Notes: generated by a model not told the origin, from the sequence alone. DNA of 64,000 nt from Microvirga terricola (GCF_011777495.1 NZ_JAATJS010000003.1:682001-746000), one strand, 5' to 3'; counted from the first letter of the stretch, positions 26,068 through 37,155 are shown. Program-made: numbers and translations.

Positions 26068-27558
26068 ATGACAAAGAGATTGAACAATGCCGTTCTGGCG
26101 GAACTTCCGCCGACGGTTCGGCGTCCGGACTACGACCGCTCACGGATCACGACCGGTATCGTTCATCTCGGTGTCGGCGCGTTCCACCGGGCCCATCAGG
26201 CCGCCTATACGGACGATGTTCTCGCCAATGATCCACACTGGGGGATCGTTGCCGCGAGCCTGCGCAGTCCTGATACTTCGGACGCACTGGAGCCGCAGGG
26301 CGGCCTCTATACGCTCTCTGTTCGTTCAAGTGCGGGAGAGGCGCTGCGCGTCATCGGTTCGATCTCGCGGGTCATCGTCGCACCGCAGGCCTTGGACGAT
26401 CTTTTGGCCGTCATGAGCGATCCTGCAACGCGGATCGTCTCTTTGACCGTCACCGAGAAGGGCTATTGCCACGATCCGGCGACCGGGCAGCTCAATGAGG
26501 GGCATCCCGATATCGAGCACGACCTCGCCAATCCCGCGCAGCCGAAATCGGCGCCCGGCCTGATCGTCGAGGCGCTGCGCCGTCGCCGCGCGGCGGGTGC
26601 CGCGCCCTTCACGGTGCTGACCTGCGACAACCTTCCGTCCAATGGCCGCACGGTGAAACGTGTCCTGACCCGTTACGCAGAACTTGTTGATCGCGACCTG
26701 GGTCGCTGGGTCGAAAGCGACGTCGCCTGTCCCTCGACGATGGTCGACCGGATCGTTCCTGCTACGACCGACGACGATCGCGAGCGGATCAGCGCGCGCC
26801 TTAGTGCAATGGACGCCTGGCCTGTCGTCACCGAGCCCTTCATCCAGTGGGTCATCGAGGACCATTTCCCGCAAGGGCGGCCAGCCTGGGAGAAGGCGGG
26901 TGCGGAATTTGTCGCGGACGTCGAGCCTTACGAGCACATGAAGCTCCGGCTTCTTAACGGCAGTCACTCGACGCTCGCCTATCTCGGATACCTTGCCGGA
27001 TACGAAACCGTTTCCGAAGCGATGGCCGATCCCGCCTATGAGCAACTGATCCGAGGATTGATGGATGAGGAAGTCACGCCGACGCTTCACATGCCGCCGG
27101 GCGCCGATCTCGCGTCCTACAAAAGCGCGCTGATCGAGCGCTTCAAGAACCTGGCGCTGAAGCATCGCACTTGGCAGATTGCCATGGATGGATCGCAGAA
27201 GCTGCCGCAGCGCCTGCTCGGCACAGTCCGTGACCGGCTGAAAAGTAATGCTTCCATCGATCGGCTCGCTTTGGGCGTCGCGGCGTGGATGCGATATGTC
27301 ACCGGCATCGGCGAGACGGGCGTTCCCATCGACGTGCGCGATCCGATGGCCGCGCATCTGCGCATCCTCGCCGACCGCGCGGATGACTCTCCGGAGCGGC
27401 TAGCGCGCGAGCTTTTTACCGTGCGCGAGATTTTCGGCGACGATCTGCCCGCGGACCCGCGTTTCGTCGAGGCGGTGGTCTCGGCGTTGACACGCCTTTA
27501 CGAGAAAGGTGCGAAGCGCACCGTCGCCGAGTTCGAGAGCCGCCTCGTCAGCCCTTGA
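26068..27558 (+). CDS. Mannitol-dehydrogenase-family reductase, fructuronate/tagaturonate type
   Basis: This 496-residue NAD-dependent enzyme belongs to the polyol-specific long-chain dehydrogenase family (UxuB, UxaB, MtlD). Seen: [26 protein letters not shown] (nucleotide-binding), [63 protein letters not shown] with the conserved lysine and NxxH. In the uronate route it would reduce fructuronate to mannonate or tagaturonate to altronate; uxaA nearby favours a route through altronate, but the fold is closer to UxuB/MtlD, so the substrate is open. GAGGA precedes the start; a GTG at 26065 is a possible alternative. The end overlaps the convergent hydrolase by 11 bases. Confidence 0.9.
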   Translation: MTKRLNNAVLAELPPTVRRPDYDRSRITTGIVHLGVGAFHRAHQAAYTDDVLANDPHWGIVAASLRSPDTSDALEPQGGLYTLSVRSSAGEALRVIGSISRVIVAPQALDDLLAVMSDPATRIVSLTVTEKGYCHDPATGQLNEGHPDIEHDLANPAQPKSAPGLIVEALRRRRAAGAAPFTVLTCDNLPSNGRTVKRVLTRYAELVDRDLGRWVESDVACPSTMVDRIVPATTDDDRERISARLSAMDAWPVVTEPFIQWVIEDHFPQGRPAWEKAGAEFVADVEPYEHMKLRLLNGSHSTLAYLGYLAGYETVSEAMADPAYEQLIRGLMDEEVTPTLHMPPGADLASYKSALIERFKNLALKHRTWQIAMDGSQKLPQRLLGTVRDRLKSNASIDRLALGVAAWMRYVTGIGETGVPIDVRDPMAAHLRILADRADDSPERLARELFTVREIFGDDLPADPRFVEAVVSALTRLYEKGAKRTVAEFESRLVSP

Positions 27559-28369
27559 TGAACGCCAGAAGATCGGCGTTGAACTCGTCCTGCATCGTCT
27601 GGGCGAGCCCGTGCGGGCCGCCCGGATAGATTTTGAGCGCTGCGTTCGGAACGAGCTTGGCGGACAGCATGGCGGAGGCCGCAATCGGCACGATCTGGTC
27701 GTCGTCGCCGTGGGCGATCAGGGTCGGCACGTCGAATTTCCGTAGGTCTTCGGTGAAGTCCGTTTCCGAGAACTGCTTGATGCAGTCATAGGCGGCCTTG
27801 ATGCCGGCCTGCATGCCCTGATGCCAGAACGAGTCCTGAATGCCTTCCGAGATCTTCGCGCCCTCGCGGTTATAGCCGTAGAAGGGAATGGTCAGGTCTT
27901 TGAAGAATTGCGACCGATTGTTGAAGACCCCAGCACGGATGCCGTCGAAGGCTTCCATCGGCGTGCCGTTGGGGTTGGTTTCGGTCTTGAGCATCAGAGG
28001 CGGGACGGCTCCGAGCAGAACCGCTTTCGCAACGCGGGACGTTCCGTGGCGACCTATGTAGCGCGCGACTTCGCCGCCGCCCGTCGAGTGCCCCACGAGA
28101 ACCGCGTCGTGTAGGTCTAGCGAGTTGATCAGTTCCGCAAGATCGTCGGCATAGGTGTCCATGTCGTTGCCGTTCCAGGTTTGGTTGGAGCGGCCATGGC
28201 CCCGGCGGTCATGGGCGATGACACGATAGCCGTGCATGCCGAAAAACAGCATCTGGCCATCCCAGGCGTCCGCGCTGAGCGGCCAGCCATGCGAGAACAC
28301 GACGGATTGGCCGGTTCCCCAATCCTTGAAATAGATCTTCGTGCTGTCTTTCGTTTTGAACCTGCTCAT
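27548..28369 (-). CDS. Alpha/beta hydrolase, cofactor-free haloperoxidase-like
   Basis: The 273-residue protein is closely of the non-haem chloroperoxidase/esterase type: [27 protein letters not shown], nucleophile elbow [20 protein letters not shown], acid [13 protein letters not shown] and histidine [24 protein letters not shown]. The start at 28369 matches the family N-terminus MSRFxTKDxTxIYFKDWG and is preceded by GAAAGGG. Proteins of this group are esterases in practice; perhydrolysis is a side activity. No linked genes suggest a substrate. Confidence 0.93.
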   Translation of the reverse strand: MSRFKTKDSTKIYFKDWGTGQSVVFSHGWPLSADAWDGQMLFFGMHGYRVIAHDRRGHGRSNQTWNGNDMDTYADDLAELINSLDLHDAVLVGHSTGGGEVARYIGRHGTSRVAKAVLLGAVPPLMLKTETNPNGTPMEAFDGIRAGVFNNRSQFFKDLTIPFYGYNREGAKISEGIQDSFWHQGMQAGIKAAYDCIKQFSETDFTEDLRKFDVPTLIAHGDDDQIVPIAASAMLSAKLVPNAALKIYPGGPHGLAQTMQDEFNADLLAFIKG

Positions 28370-28637
28370 CGGTCTGCCCTTTCCCTCGTGTGAACCCGTT
28401 CGCCGCGCCCGGCTTGCCCGCGAGAAATAGAGCGAACGGGCGGACGGGCAGGGGGAGGACGATGGGGAAGTAGGGGGAGGCCTGGATGCCCGCGAGTTCC
28501 AGGAAAGATAGGCGATAATGAAGGTCGGGACCGATGCACGGACGGAGAATTGCCAAGCTCGACGTTGCTCGCTCGGCTCCATGATCTTGCCTTAATGGCG
28601 GGAAAGATTTCGGAACACCAAAGAGGGAGTGACGATC

Positions 28638-28793
28638 GTGACTCAATGGACTCTGGAAGCCGTTCAATCGCTGGTGGCCCTCGCCAAAGAGGGGGTTCCC
28701 GTCTCGGTGATCAGCCTGAAACTGAAACGCTCGGTCGTTGACGTCAGAGCCAAACTGGACGACCTCGGCATTACGCCGCCGGCAGAGGCTTGA
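28638..28793 (+). CDS. Small helix-turn-helix-like protein, 51 residues
   Basis: A GTG at 28638, eight bases after GAGGGA, opens a 51-codon frame reading TQWTLEAVQSLVALAKEG, then VPVSVISLKLKRSVVDVRAK and LDDLGITPPAEA. The pattern WT-x-E-x-V-x-x-L-x-x-L-A-x-E-G-x-P-x-x-x-I-S-x-K-L-x-R resembles the N-terminal HTH of GcrA/Myb-like small proteins frequent in Rhizobiales. It may bind DNA, but no experimental role is known to me. A second GTG at 28629 is possible. It lies alone between divergent and convergent neighbours. Confidence 0.55.
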   Translation: MTQWTLEAVQSLVALAKEGVPVSVISLKLKRSVVDVRAKLDDLGITPPAEA

Positions 28794-28887
28794 GGCGCGC
28801 GTCAAAGCCGTTCATTTCCCATCGCCATCCAAAAGGACCTCGCCTCGGTGTCGCGCGCCGAGGCGAAGTCGTCCGTCTCCAGGCGAT

Positions 28888-29859
28888 CTACGTCCGCCTG
28901 ATCGCCTCACTGCCCGAAGGCATGTGCTCTTCCATTTCTCGCCGGGCTTGAGAGGCCGATGCCGCGAGATCTGCACGCATTGCTTGAGCCTCGGCAAGGG
29001 TTGGGCGCACCGTGCCCGTCCGTCCCCCGAACCAGCCCGCCAAGGCGCCGACGATCAACGCGAGTGAGCCGAACAGGGCACCACGAGCAACCGCCTGGGC
29101 GGCGGCATCGGCCGCGCGGGTCGCCTCGAGTTTCGCCTGGTCAACCGCCTGGCGATATTGCTGCTCCAGTTGCAGGACACGAGCGCGGGCTAGGTCGTCC
29201 GTTATGCTTTGGGCGCGCGCCAAGGCCGCGGCTGCGCGCTCTCGCAGCGCCTGCACCTGTGTCTGGTCGCCGGTGAGCAAGGCGCGCATGGAGGCGATGG
29301 CTGCATCGCGAAGCGCGCCGGGATCATTGCCGGCGACCGCTCCACGAATTTGGATCTCGACGGCGTTGAATGGATCCGCCTGCGACAGCGACGGGGCTGC
29401 CGCCTGAAGAGCCGTGGCGCCGACGCGGCCCATGCCGCCGAGGGCACTCGTGACGGCGCTGTAGGCTCCGCCGAGCACGCTGCCCGCTGTCGAAGTCAAG
29501 AGATAGACGATGACGAGCGTGGTAAGCGCCCAGGCGGTAAGGCCGTGCCACCCACCTGTCGATTCATTCGATTTGCCCGCAAGCCGGCTCGCAGCGTAGC
29601 CGCCTGCGAAGGACGCGATGATCCCTGATGCGAGGAACCAGATCCCCGCTCCGATGGAGAGCGACATCGCTGACGGATTTCCGCTCGTGCCTGCACTGGG
29701 ATTGAGGGTGGAGACGCCAATCCCAATGCCGATGGTGTTGAGCACGAGCTGCGTGACGAGGGCGATGACGACGCCGGCGAAGACTGCGCCCCACGAGATG
29801 CGATTGAGCATCATCGTGCGGGCGTCCTCGGCAGCAAGAGCGACAGGACGATCGACCAT
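28888..29859 (-). CDS. Membrane protein with coiled-coil domain, function unknown
   Basis: The 323-residue protein has at least four membrane segments: ISWGAVFAGVVIALVTQLVLN (25-45), a second near 69-90, ALTTLVIVYLLTSTAGSVLGG (110-130), and ALFGSLALIVGALAGWFGG near 265-283. An alanine/arginine/glutamine-rich helical region (about 195-255) is likely a coiled coil. Such proteins occur in Rhizobiales and some are labelled PhnA-like, a name without functional support. An AGGAGG precedes the ATG at 29859. Function unknown. Confidence 0.75.
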   Translation of the reverse strand: MVDRPVALAAEDARTMMLNRISWGAVFAGVVIALVTQLVLNTIGIGIGVSTLNPSAGTSGNPSAMSLSIGAGIWFLASGIIASFAGGYAASRLAGKSNESTGGWHGLTAWALTTLVIVYLLTSTAGSVLGGAYSAVTSALGGMGRVGATALQAAAPSLSQADPFNAVEIQIRGAVAGNDPGALRDAAIASMRALLTGDQTQVQALRERAAAALARAQSITDDLARARVLQLEQQYRQAVDQAKLEATRAADAAAQAVARGALFGSLALIVGALAGWFGGRTGTVRPTLAEAQAMRADLAASASQARREMEEHMPSGSEAIRRT

Positions 29860-30025
29860 AACCGCCTCCTGAACAACATGATCCCAAAAGGAACGTGCGC
29901 TCTGTAAGCCTGTTCCCCTTCGCTGCTGTGTGGAAAGCGAGCTTGGCGTATCCCGCTGTGGCTCAGTCGGCCCTCGTTTTTCTGCTCAGGAAAAGCACTG
30001 GCTCCGCTGCAGATCCGCCTGATCG

Positions 30026-30358
30026 TCAGCCATCGCTATCGCGAAGTGCATTCGCGTTCTTCAACGTCTCCGAGAGGAATTGGTAGAAGCGGACGGCCGG
30101 AAGCACCGCTGCGGCGGATGCCAGCACGATCAGGACCACGATCTGGACAGCGTCGAGATCGCCATAGTTCAACGGCTTGGCGATATCCGCCTGCAGGGAG
30201 GCGGATCGCTGGCCAAGGTAGTCGATCGCGCCCTGTTCGCCGACAAAGACCGCGGCGACGACCGCGAGGACGGTCACGGGGATGATCAGCGCTGCGAGGG
30301 GATTGTTGACGGCGAATGACAGCGCGCGCCGTTTGAGGCCGGATGAGACTTGTTTCAC
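30026..30358 (-). CDS. Small membrane protein, 110 residues
   Basis: The protein has two hydrophobic segments, PLAALIIPVTVLAVVAAVFVG (about 21-41) and AVQIVVLIVLASAAAVLPAVRF (about 70-91), with a basic N-terminus (KQVSSGLKRRA) that predicts an inside start. The start is a GTG at 30358. The polar loop between the helices and the short hydrophilic tail show no motif. I do not recognise the family. It is preceded by a strong hairpin at 30417-30437. Confidence 0.6.
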   Translation of the reverse strand: MKQVSSGLKRRALSFAVNNPLAALIIPVTVLAVVAAVFVGEQGAIDYLGQRSASLQADIAKPLNYGDLDAVQIVVLIVLASAAAVLPAVRFYQFLSETLKNANALRDSDG

Positions 30359-30679
30359 GAGGCTGCCCCACTGCGATGGTTATGCTTATCCCATCGTCCC
30401 TAAGCCGCGTCGCGCGCCCCTGGCAAGCCGCCAGGGGGAGGACATATTGACCGCCCTCGCGCTGCCACCAGGGGTGTAGACGGATTGTCCTAGGGCGGCG
30501 GGGCGCTGTGAGCACTATGGTCGCGTCGAGGTGAAGCCGCCACTCTCGTATCAGTCGTAGGGCGTTGTCCCGGTCTCTTTTGCGCCGATGGTTCCGGATC
30601 AGGATGGCCGAGACGGGCCCGACCATGACAAGGAGGCTGGATGCGGAGCGAAGAAGTTCCGAGAAGCCATTTGGGGGGC
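30359..30679. other. Intergenic region downstream of queE
   Basis: This 321-base stretch lies between the queE stop and the GTG start of the 110-residue membrane protein, both on the minus strand. Open frames crossing it are antisense or out-of-phase continuations of neighbours. One (minus strand, 30704 towards 30440) has a hydrophobic stretch but no usable start site. The only strong structure is the hairpin at 30417-30437. Confidence 0.5.
30417..30437. terminator. Hairpin upstream of small membrane gene
   Basis: A perfect 8-bp stem CCCCTGGC / GCCAGGGG with a five-base loop (AAGCC) lies between queE and the 110-residue membrane gene. It could end the queCDE transcript or sit in the 5' leader of the next gene. 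It has no U-run. Confidence 0.4.
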
Positions 30680-31411
30680 TTAGACCCCCCGTCTGTTCCC
30701 CCAAGCCAAAACATGCAACTGCGGCAGGACGGTCGCGGTGAACCAGCGATCCTCTGCCACTTTTTCGACAAGCCAGCGGAAGCCCCGCATGACCGCTTCG
30801 GTATCGGCGTCCTCGCTGCCCGCGCCCTCATGCGTCATCAGCGGTGCCGCGTTGCCGACCTGGAGGTAGATCGGCAGCGCCTCGTACCGGCTCGCCACAT
30901 CGCGTGCGTAGGCGTAGTCGGTTTCGTCGAAGACCACGACCTTGAGGACGCTTTGCGGACCGGTGGCGGCGGCTGCGATGCATTCGTTGAGGGCCTGCCA
31001 GTCCGTTGCCATGCCGGAGGAGGGCGGTTTGGGGCTCAGCATGAGCCAGTCGAGGGCGGCGAACCACGGTTGCGGGATGCTGCCTTGTGTTTCGAGCGCG
31101 AAGCTATGGCCCCGTTCGCGGCCTTGCGCGATGAGGGGCTCCAGCGGCTGTAGAGCGGGATTGCCGCCAGAGAGCGAGACGAGCACTGGAGTTGAGCCCG
31201 ACAATCGGTCGACCTCGGCCAGAATGTCGTCTGGGCTCATGAGGGTCCAATCGTCACGAAACTCGGGCAACACGGCGTAGAGCGTGTCGCACCAGCGACA
31301 GCGATAATCGCAGCCGCCCGTACGCACGAAAACTGTGGGGCGTCCGATCAGCGGGCCTTCGCCCTGGACCGTCGGACCAAAAATTTCGCTGATGCGGATG
31401 CTGCCTTTCAT
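30680..31411 (-). CDS. queE: 7-carboxy-7-deazaguanine synthase QueE
   Basis: This 243-residue radical-SAM enzyme converts 6-carboxytetrahydropterin to 7-carboxy-7-deazaguanine in queuosine synthesis. The N-terminal [38 protein letters not shown] holds the CxxxCxxC iron-sulphur motif, and [19 protein letters not shown] is typical. The start at 31411 overlaps the queD stop by four bases. It is last of queC-queD-queE on the minus strand. Confidence 0.95.
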   Translation of the reverse strand: MKGSIRISEIFGPTVQGEGPLIGRPTVFVRTGGCDYRCRWCDTLYAVLPEFRDDWTLMSPDDILAEVDRLSGSTPVLVSLSGGNPALQPLEPLIAQGRERGHSFALETQGSIPQPWFAALDWLMLSPKPPSSGMATDWQALNECIAAAATGPQSVLKVVVFDETDYAYARDVASRYEALPIYLQVGNAAPLMTHEGAGSEDADTEAVMRGFRWLVEKVAEDRWFTATVLPQLHVLAWGNRRGV

Positions 31412-31764
31412 GGGCGATACTCCGCCCATGTCCGTGGGGTCTCGCTGACGCGCACGGCTGCGACCTCGGGCCAGTGCTCGCGGCACCAGTCGAAGAGCCA
31501 TTTGGCGAGAAACTCGCTGGTCGTGCGGTCATGCCCGAAGACATCGTTGAGGTGACGATGATCGAGATGATCGTCGATGTAGGTCTTAAGCGCGGAGAGT
31601 TCGCGATAGTCGCGCACGAAGCCGACCGCATCGAGTTCGGCGGATTGCAGAACGACCTCGACCTCGTAGTTATGGCCGTGATGGCGCGCGCACGGATGCT
31701 CCGCCGGCAGGCCGCCGATGACGTGCGAGGCGGAGAACGAAAACCGCTTGGCGATGGTGTACAT
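31408..31764 (-). CDS. queD: 6-carboxytetrahydropterin synthase QueD
   Basis: The 118-residue protein makes 6-carboxytetrahydropterin from 7,8-dihydroneopterin triphosphate. It has [28 protein letters not shown] with zinc-binding histidines and the catalytic Cys in [10 protein letters not shown], then [20 protein letters not shown] and [12 protein letters not shown]. It sits between queC (gap three bases) and queE (overlap four), a translationally coupled operon. Confidence 0.95.
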   Translation of the reverse strand: MYTIAKRFSFSASHVIGGLPAEHPCARHHGHNYEVEVVLQSAELDAVGFVRDYRELSALKTYIDDHLDHRHLNDVFGHDRTTSEFLAKWLFDWCREHWPEVAAVRVSETPRTWAEYRP

Positions 31765-31767
31765 GGC

Positions 31768-32478
31768 TCAAGCCCGCTGCCGCGCCTGATGCTCGCGGCA
31801 CGCTTCGATCCAGTAATCCCGATCTTCGTAAGACGTTGGGTCATCCACGCCTGCGAGATCGAAGGCTTCGCGCCGCTCGACGCAGGTGCCGCAGCGCCCG
31901 CAATGGATGGCGCCGCCCTGATAGCAGGACCACGTCTCATCAAAAGGCACGCCGAGGCGCGCGCCTTCGCGGGCGATATCGGCTTTGCTCAGACGCACGA
32001 ACGGCGTGTAGAGCGCGATGTCGCTCATGCCATCGAGCGCATGGCGCTGCATGGTTTCGAAGGCTTCGATGAAATCGGGCCTGCAATCCGGATAGATGAA
32101 GTGATCGCCGCCATGAACGGCGGCTGCGACAGCATCGGCTTTTTCCGCTGCGGCGATGCCGAAAGCGATGACGAGCATGATCGCGTTGCGGTTGGGTACC
32201 ACGGTCACGCGCATCGTGTCCTCGGCGTAGTGGCCTTCCGGCACAGCTTCGCCGCTGGTCAGGGCCGATCCGGTCAGGAGGCGGCCGACGGCGGAGATGT
32301 CGACGATGTCGTGGGGCACGCCGAGGCGCACGGCGCAGGCGTGGGCAAAATCCAGTTCCTTCTTGTGCCGCTGGCCATAATCGAAGGATACTAGGCGCGT
32401 GAGCGTGCGCTCCGCCGCGACCTTGTGGGTGAGAGTGACGGAATCCAATCCGCCGGAACAGATGACAAGAGTCTTCAC
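31768..32478 (-). CDS. queC: 7-cyano-7-deazaguanine synthase QueC
   Basis: The 236-residue ATP-dependent enzyme converts 7-carboxy-7-deazaguanine to preQ0. It shows the PP-loop VICSGGLDSVTLTHKVA, FDYGQRHKKELDFA and the C-terminal zinc site SCYQGGAIHCGRCGTCVERREAF with four cysteines. The start is a GTG at 32478, with AAGGAG five bases upstream; no ATG in phase gives the PP-loop correctly. It is first of queCDE. I looked for a preQ1 riboswitch in the 116 bases upstream and saw none. Confidence 0.95.
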   Translation of the reverse strand: MKTLVICSGGLDSVTLTHKVAAERTLTRLVSFDYGQRHKKELDFAHACAVRLGVPHDIVDISAVGRLLTGSALTSGEAVPEGHYAEDTMRVTVVPNRNAIMLVIAFGIAAAEKADAVAAAVHGGDHFIYPDCRPDFIEAFETMQRHALDGMSDIALYTPFVRLSKADIAREGARLGVPFDETWSCYQGGAIHCGRCGTCVERREAFDLAGVDDPTSYEDRDYWIEACREHQARQRA

Positions 32479-32594
32479 GAGGGCTCCTTGTTTTGACCGG
32501 GTAGGCTGCGACCGGACCGGCTGACGTGCCGATGGACGTTGGCGAACAAGCGCCTGCGCGAAGCGCTTGTCAATCGCGCTGACAAATTGTCGCG

Positions 32595-33458
32595 CTACGA
32601 CTCGCCGTGGCTGCCGTCGTAGCCGTTGCGGGCGGGCGAGACCCAGCCGATGGGCGCGGCCTTCGGCTTGTAGACCTCGACGAGGAGCGGGTAGCACGCC
32701 GCAGCGTCGCTGGAATGCTCGCTGCTGCAATCGCCGCCGGGGCAGGCGGAGAGCGCGCCCAAAAGGTCGATCTCAGCAAAGAATTCCAAAAAGTCGCCGG
32801 GCCGAACGGGGCTCGCCTTCATGAAATACTGCCCCGTATCGCGCGTGAAGCCGGTGCACATGAAGACATTGAGCACATCGTGCACCGCAGGCTCGACCGC
32901 AGCGAGGGGGCGGTTCAAGCGATGGGCCAGCGCCCGCGTCAGGTTCGAGTGGCAGCAATAGTGATAGTCGTGACCGGAGAGGAGGCGGTGCGTGTAGGGA
33001 TCGCAGCGTGTGCCGATCACGTCATGCACGGAGCCGCCGTACTCATCGAAGCCATACCAGTCGAGCGTATCCTGCGTGATCGTCGCCATGGGCCGCAGGT
33101 AGGGCAGGCACGACCACAGCCGGTCGCCGGTGGAGAGGTGGGTGCCGTGCAGCGCCCGCGTCTTGCCGGAGAAGAAACGCTCGTTGATGTCGTTCAACGA
33201 CCACAGGTTCAGGTCCCCCACCTGCGGGCCTTCAACGGAGACGATGCGGAAGAAGTGGCCGGCGGGAACCGTGAAGGAGCGCGCATCGCGCGGCGGCACG
33301 ATGACTTCATCGACCTTCTGCCAGCCGTCGCGCGCAGCGCGATAGGCGGAAAGATCGGGCGGCGCCAGAGAATCCACGGGATAGCAGATGACCGGCGCAA
33401 CCGTGCGGCGCGCATCGGCATCGAGCGGGCGCGGCGTCTCACCGTTTTCAAGCTTCAT
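32595..33458 (-). CDS. DUF1989 / urea-carboxylase-associated family protein
   Basis: The 287-residue protein matches the DUF1989 family found near urea amidolyase and aminomethyltransferase-like genes. Segments: VIVPPRDARSFTVPAGHFFRIVSVEGPQVGDLNLW, ATITQDTLDWYGFDEYGGSVHDVIGTRCDPY, HYCCHSNL, HDVLNVFMCTGF and ECSSEHSSD-like CPGGDCSSEHSSDAAACYPLLVEVY, with several Cys/His that could bind metal. ATG 33458 follows GGAGAG. No urea genes are near, and it is next to the queuosine operon on the same strand, 116 bases upstream of queC. Confidence 0.85.
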   Translation of the reverse strand: MKLENGETPRPLDADARRTVAPVICYPVDSLAPPDLSAYRAARDGWQKVDEVIVPPRDARSFTVPAGHFFRIVSVEGPQVGDLNLWSLNDINERFFSGKTRALHGTHLSTGDRLWSCLPYLRPMATITQDTLDWYGFDEYGGSVHDVIGTRCDPYTHRLLSGHDYHYCCHSNLTRALAHRLNRPLAAVEPAVHDVLNVFMCTGFTRDTGQYFMKASPVRPGDFLEFFAEIDLLGALSACPGGDCSSEHSSDAAACYPLLVEVYKPKAAPIGWVSPARNGYDGSHGES

Positions 33459-33519
33459 GCAACTCTCCAGCAATCTCGCGTGACACTCTACAGAGAAGCA
33501 ACGGCGCGTGACTAGGCCG

Positions 33520-35142
33520 TCAGTGGCGCAGGCCGGGAGCCTCCTGACCGGTGCGCGCCACGTATTCCGTGTAGCCGCCGCCATATTGATGGATGCCCTC
33601 GGGCGTGAGTTCGAGCACGCGGTTCGAGAGCGCCGCGAGGAAATGGCGGTCGTGCGAGACGAAGAGCATGGTGCCCTCGTAACGCGACAGCGCCTCGATC
33701 AACATTTCCTTCGTCGCCATGTCGAGGTGGTTCGTGGGCTCGTCGAGCACGAGGAAATTCGGCGGGTCGTAGAGCATCTTGGCCATGACGAGGCGCGCCT
33801 TCTCGCCGCCGGAGAGCACGCGGCATTTCTTCTCCGCGTCATCGCCCGAAAAGCCGAAGCAGCCGGCAAGCGTGCGCAGCGAGCCCTGGCCCGCCTGCGG
33901 GAAGGAGTCTTCCAGGAATTGGAACACCGTGCGGTCGCCCTCCAGCACCTCCATGGCGTGCTGCGCGAAATAGCCCATCTTCACGCTGCCGCCGACGGTG
34001 ACGGTTCCCTGATCAGGCTCGGTCGCGCCGGTGACCAGCTTCAGCAGGGTCGATTTGCCTGCGCCGTTCACGCCCATGACGCACCAGCGCTCCTTGCGGC
34101 CGATCATGAAGTCGAGCCCCTCATAGATCGTGCGGCTGCCGTAGCTTTTGTGGACACCTTTCAAGGTCGCTACGTCGTCGCCTGAGCGCGGCGCGGGCAG
34201 GAAGTCGAACGCCACGGTCTGCCGACGCCGGGGCGGCTCCACGCGCTCGATCTTTTCGAGCTTCTTGACGCGGCTCTGCACCTGCGCGGCGTGCGAAGCG
34301 CGGGCCTTGAAGCGCTCGATGAACTTGATTTCCTTGGCGAGCATCGCCTGCTGCCGCTCGAACTGCGCCTGCTGCTGCTTTTCGTTGAGCGCGCGCTGCT
34401 GCTCGTAGAACTCGTAATCGCCGGAATAGGTGGTGAGCGAGCCGCCGTCGATCTCGATGATCTTGTTGACGATGCGGTTCATGAAGGCGCGGTCGTGCGA
34501 GGTCATGAGCAGCGCGCCGTCGTAGCCTTTCAGAAACTCTTCAAGCCAGATGAGGCTTTCGAGGTCGAGGTGGTTGCTCGGCTCGTCGAGCAGCATCACG
34601 TCGGGACGCATCAGGAGAATGCGGCCGAGAGCGACGCGCATCTTCCAGCCACCGGAGAGCGCGCCCACATCGCCGTCCATCATCTCCTGGCTGAAGCCCA
34701 AGCCCGCCAGCACCTCGCGGGCGCGGCCTTCAAGCGAATAGCCGTCGAGTTCCTCATAGCGCGCCTGCACCTCGCCGTAGCGGGCGATGATGTCTTCCAT
34801 CTCGTCCATCCGGTCCGGGTCCACCATGGCCGCTTCGAGTTCGCGCAGCTCGGCCGCGACCTCGCTCACCGGGCCAGCGCCCTCCATCACCTCGGCGACG
34901 GCACTGCGCCCGGCCATTTCGCCCACATCTTGGCTGAAATAGCCGATGGTCACGCCGCGCTCGGTGGAGATCTGGCCCTCGTCGGGCTCCTCCTCCTTGT
35001 TGATCATGCGGAAAAGCGTCGTCTTGCCGGCCCCGTTGGGGCCGACCAGCCCGATTTTCTCTTGCCCCTGAAGCGTCGCGGACGCCTCAATGAAAAGGAT
35101 GCGGGGGCTGTTCTGCTTACTGACGTTTTCGACACGAATCAT
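33520..35142 (-). CDS. ABC-F family ATPase (YbiT-like)
   Basis: This 540-residue soluble protein has two ABC domains and no membrane segments, typical of ABC-F proteins that act on ribosomes. Walker A GLVGPNGAGKTTLFRM and CVMGVNGAGKSTLLKL, signatures ALSGGWKMRVALGRIL and VLSGGEKARLVMAKML, and Walker B VMLLDEPSNHLDLESL and FLVLDEPTNHLDMATK are visible. A charged coiled-coil linker (about residues 240-300) includes QQRALNEKQQQAQFERQQ. The ATG at 35142 gives the usual MIRVENVSKQ; a TTG nine bases earlier is weaker. Length fits the YbiT group. It seems monocistronic. Confidence 0.93.
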   Translation of the reverse strand: MIRVENVSKQNSPRILFIEASATLQGQEKIGLVGPNGAGKTTLFRMINKEEEPDEGQISTERGVTIGYFSQDVGEMAGRSAVAEVMEGAGPVSEVAAELRELEAAMVDPDRMDEMEDIIARYGEVQARYEELDGYSLEGRAREVLAGLGFSQEMMDGDVGALSGGWKMRVALGRILLMRPDVMLLDEPSNHLDLESLIWLEEFLKGYDGALLMTSHDRAFMNRIVNKIIEIDGGSLTTYSGDYEFYEQQRALNEKQQQAQFERQQAMLAKEIKFIERFKARASHAAQVQSRVKKLEKIERVEPPRRRQTVAFDFLPAPRSGDDVATLKGVHKSYGSRTIYEGLDFMIGRKERWCVMGVNGAGKSTLLKLVTGATEPDQGTVTVGGSVKMGYFAQHAMEVLEGDRTVFQFLEDSFPQAGQGSLRTLAGCFGFSGDDAEKKCRVLSGGEKARLVMAKMLYDPPNFLVLDEPTNHLDMATKEMLIEALSRYEGTMLFVSHDRHFLAALSNRVLELTPEGIHQYGGGYTEYVARTGQEAPGLRH

Positions 35143-35267
35143 GAAACTCAAGGCCCGAAGAGAGTGACGGCGGCGGCCTTATGGCACGTGTCGGGCGCGG
35201 GGACGAGTGTCAGCTTTGTAGCGGGGGGGTACATTATATCAGGCTGAGAGATGCGGCGAGGGGCGCA

Positions 35268-35284
35268 AGGGTTTCTGAAACCCT
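35268..35284. terminator. Inverted repeat downstream of cytochrome oxidase gene
   Basis: AGGGTTTC-T-GAAACCCT lies 17 bases after the stop of the oxidase gene. Eight bases each side pair, with a minimal loop opening to about three bases. It is the best terminator candidate for the oxidase transcript, though no U-run follows. Confidence 0.45.
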
Positions 35285-35300
35285 GCTCCGGCCAAAGGTA

Positions 35301-36938
<1,638 letters not shown>

Positions 36939-36961
36939 TTACACAGTAGAGCCCTCGACCA

Positions 36962-37039
36962 TCAGAAGAGGACAAACGCAACGAACGCCGACGCACCCAC
37001 CAAAATCAACGAAACCGGCAGCACCATGACCGACCTCAT
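36962..37039 (-). CDS. 25-residue single-span membrane peptide upstream of ctaD
   Basis: An ATG at 37039 with a near-perfect site (AGGAGG, five bases upstream) opens a 25-codon frame ending in TGA: a short MRSVMV head followed by the hydrophobic span LPVSLILVGASAFVAFVLF. It would make one membrane helix. Its stop lies 50 bases before the ctaD start on the same strand. Small one-helix subunits are known in other haem-copper oxidases (for example subunit IV, IIa and CcoQ), so an accessory subunit is plausible, but no family is recognised. Confidence 0.6.
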   Translation of the reverse strand: MRSVMVLPVSLILVGASAFVAFVLF

Positions 37040-37155
37040 GTGAGCCTCCTGGCGATGGCGTCGCGGCGCAATGATAGCGGGCCGATAAACTCGGCTGTGC
37101 TCCGGTAGGTAGTTCCCGCGCCGGGGAACTCAAGGCTCGGCAGTCGGCAGCCGTA

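Noticed and set aside
30036..30704. 222-codon minus-strand frame over the small membrane gene
   Set aside because: Most of it is out of phase with the 110-residue gene. Only its first third shows a hydrophobic stretch, and no start site supports it.
32479..32594. Possible preQ1 riboswitch before queC
   Set aside because: No preQ1-I, -II or -III core pattern could be seen in the 116 bases.
36939..37133. 64-codon minus-strand frame upstream of ctaD
   Set aside because: It is a different phase over the 25-residue membrane peptide, without a ribosome site; the short peptide has the strong AGGAGG.
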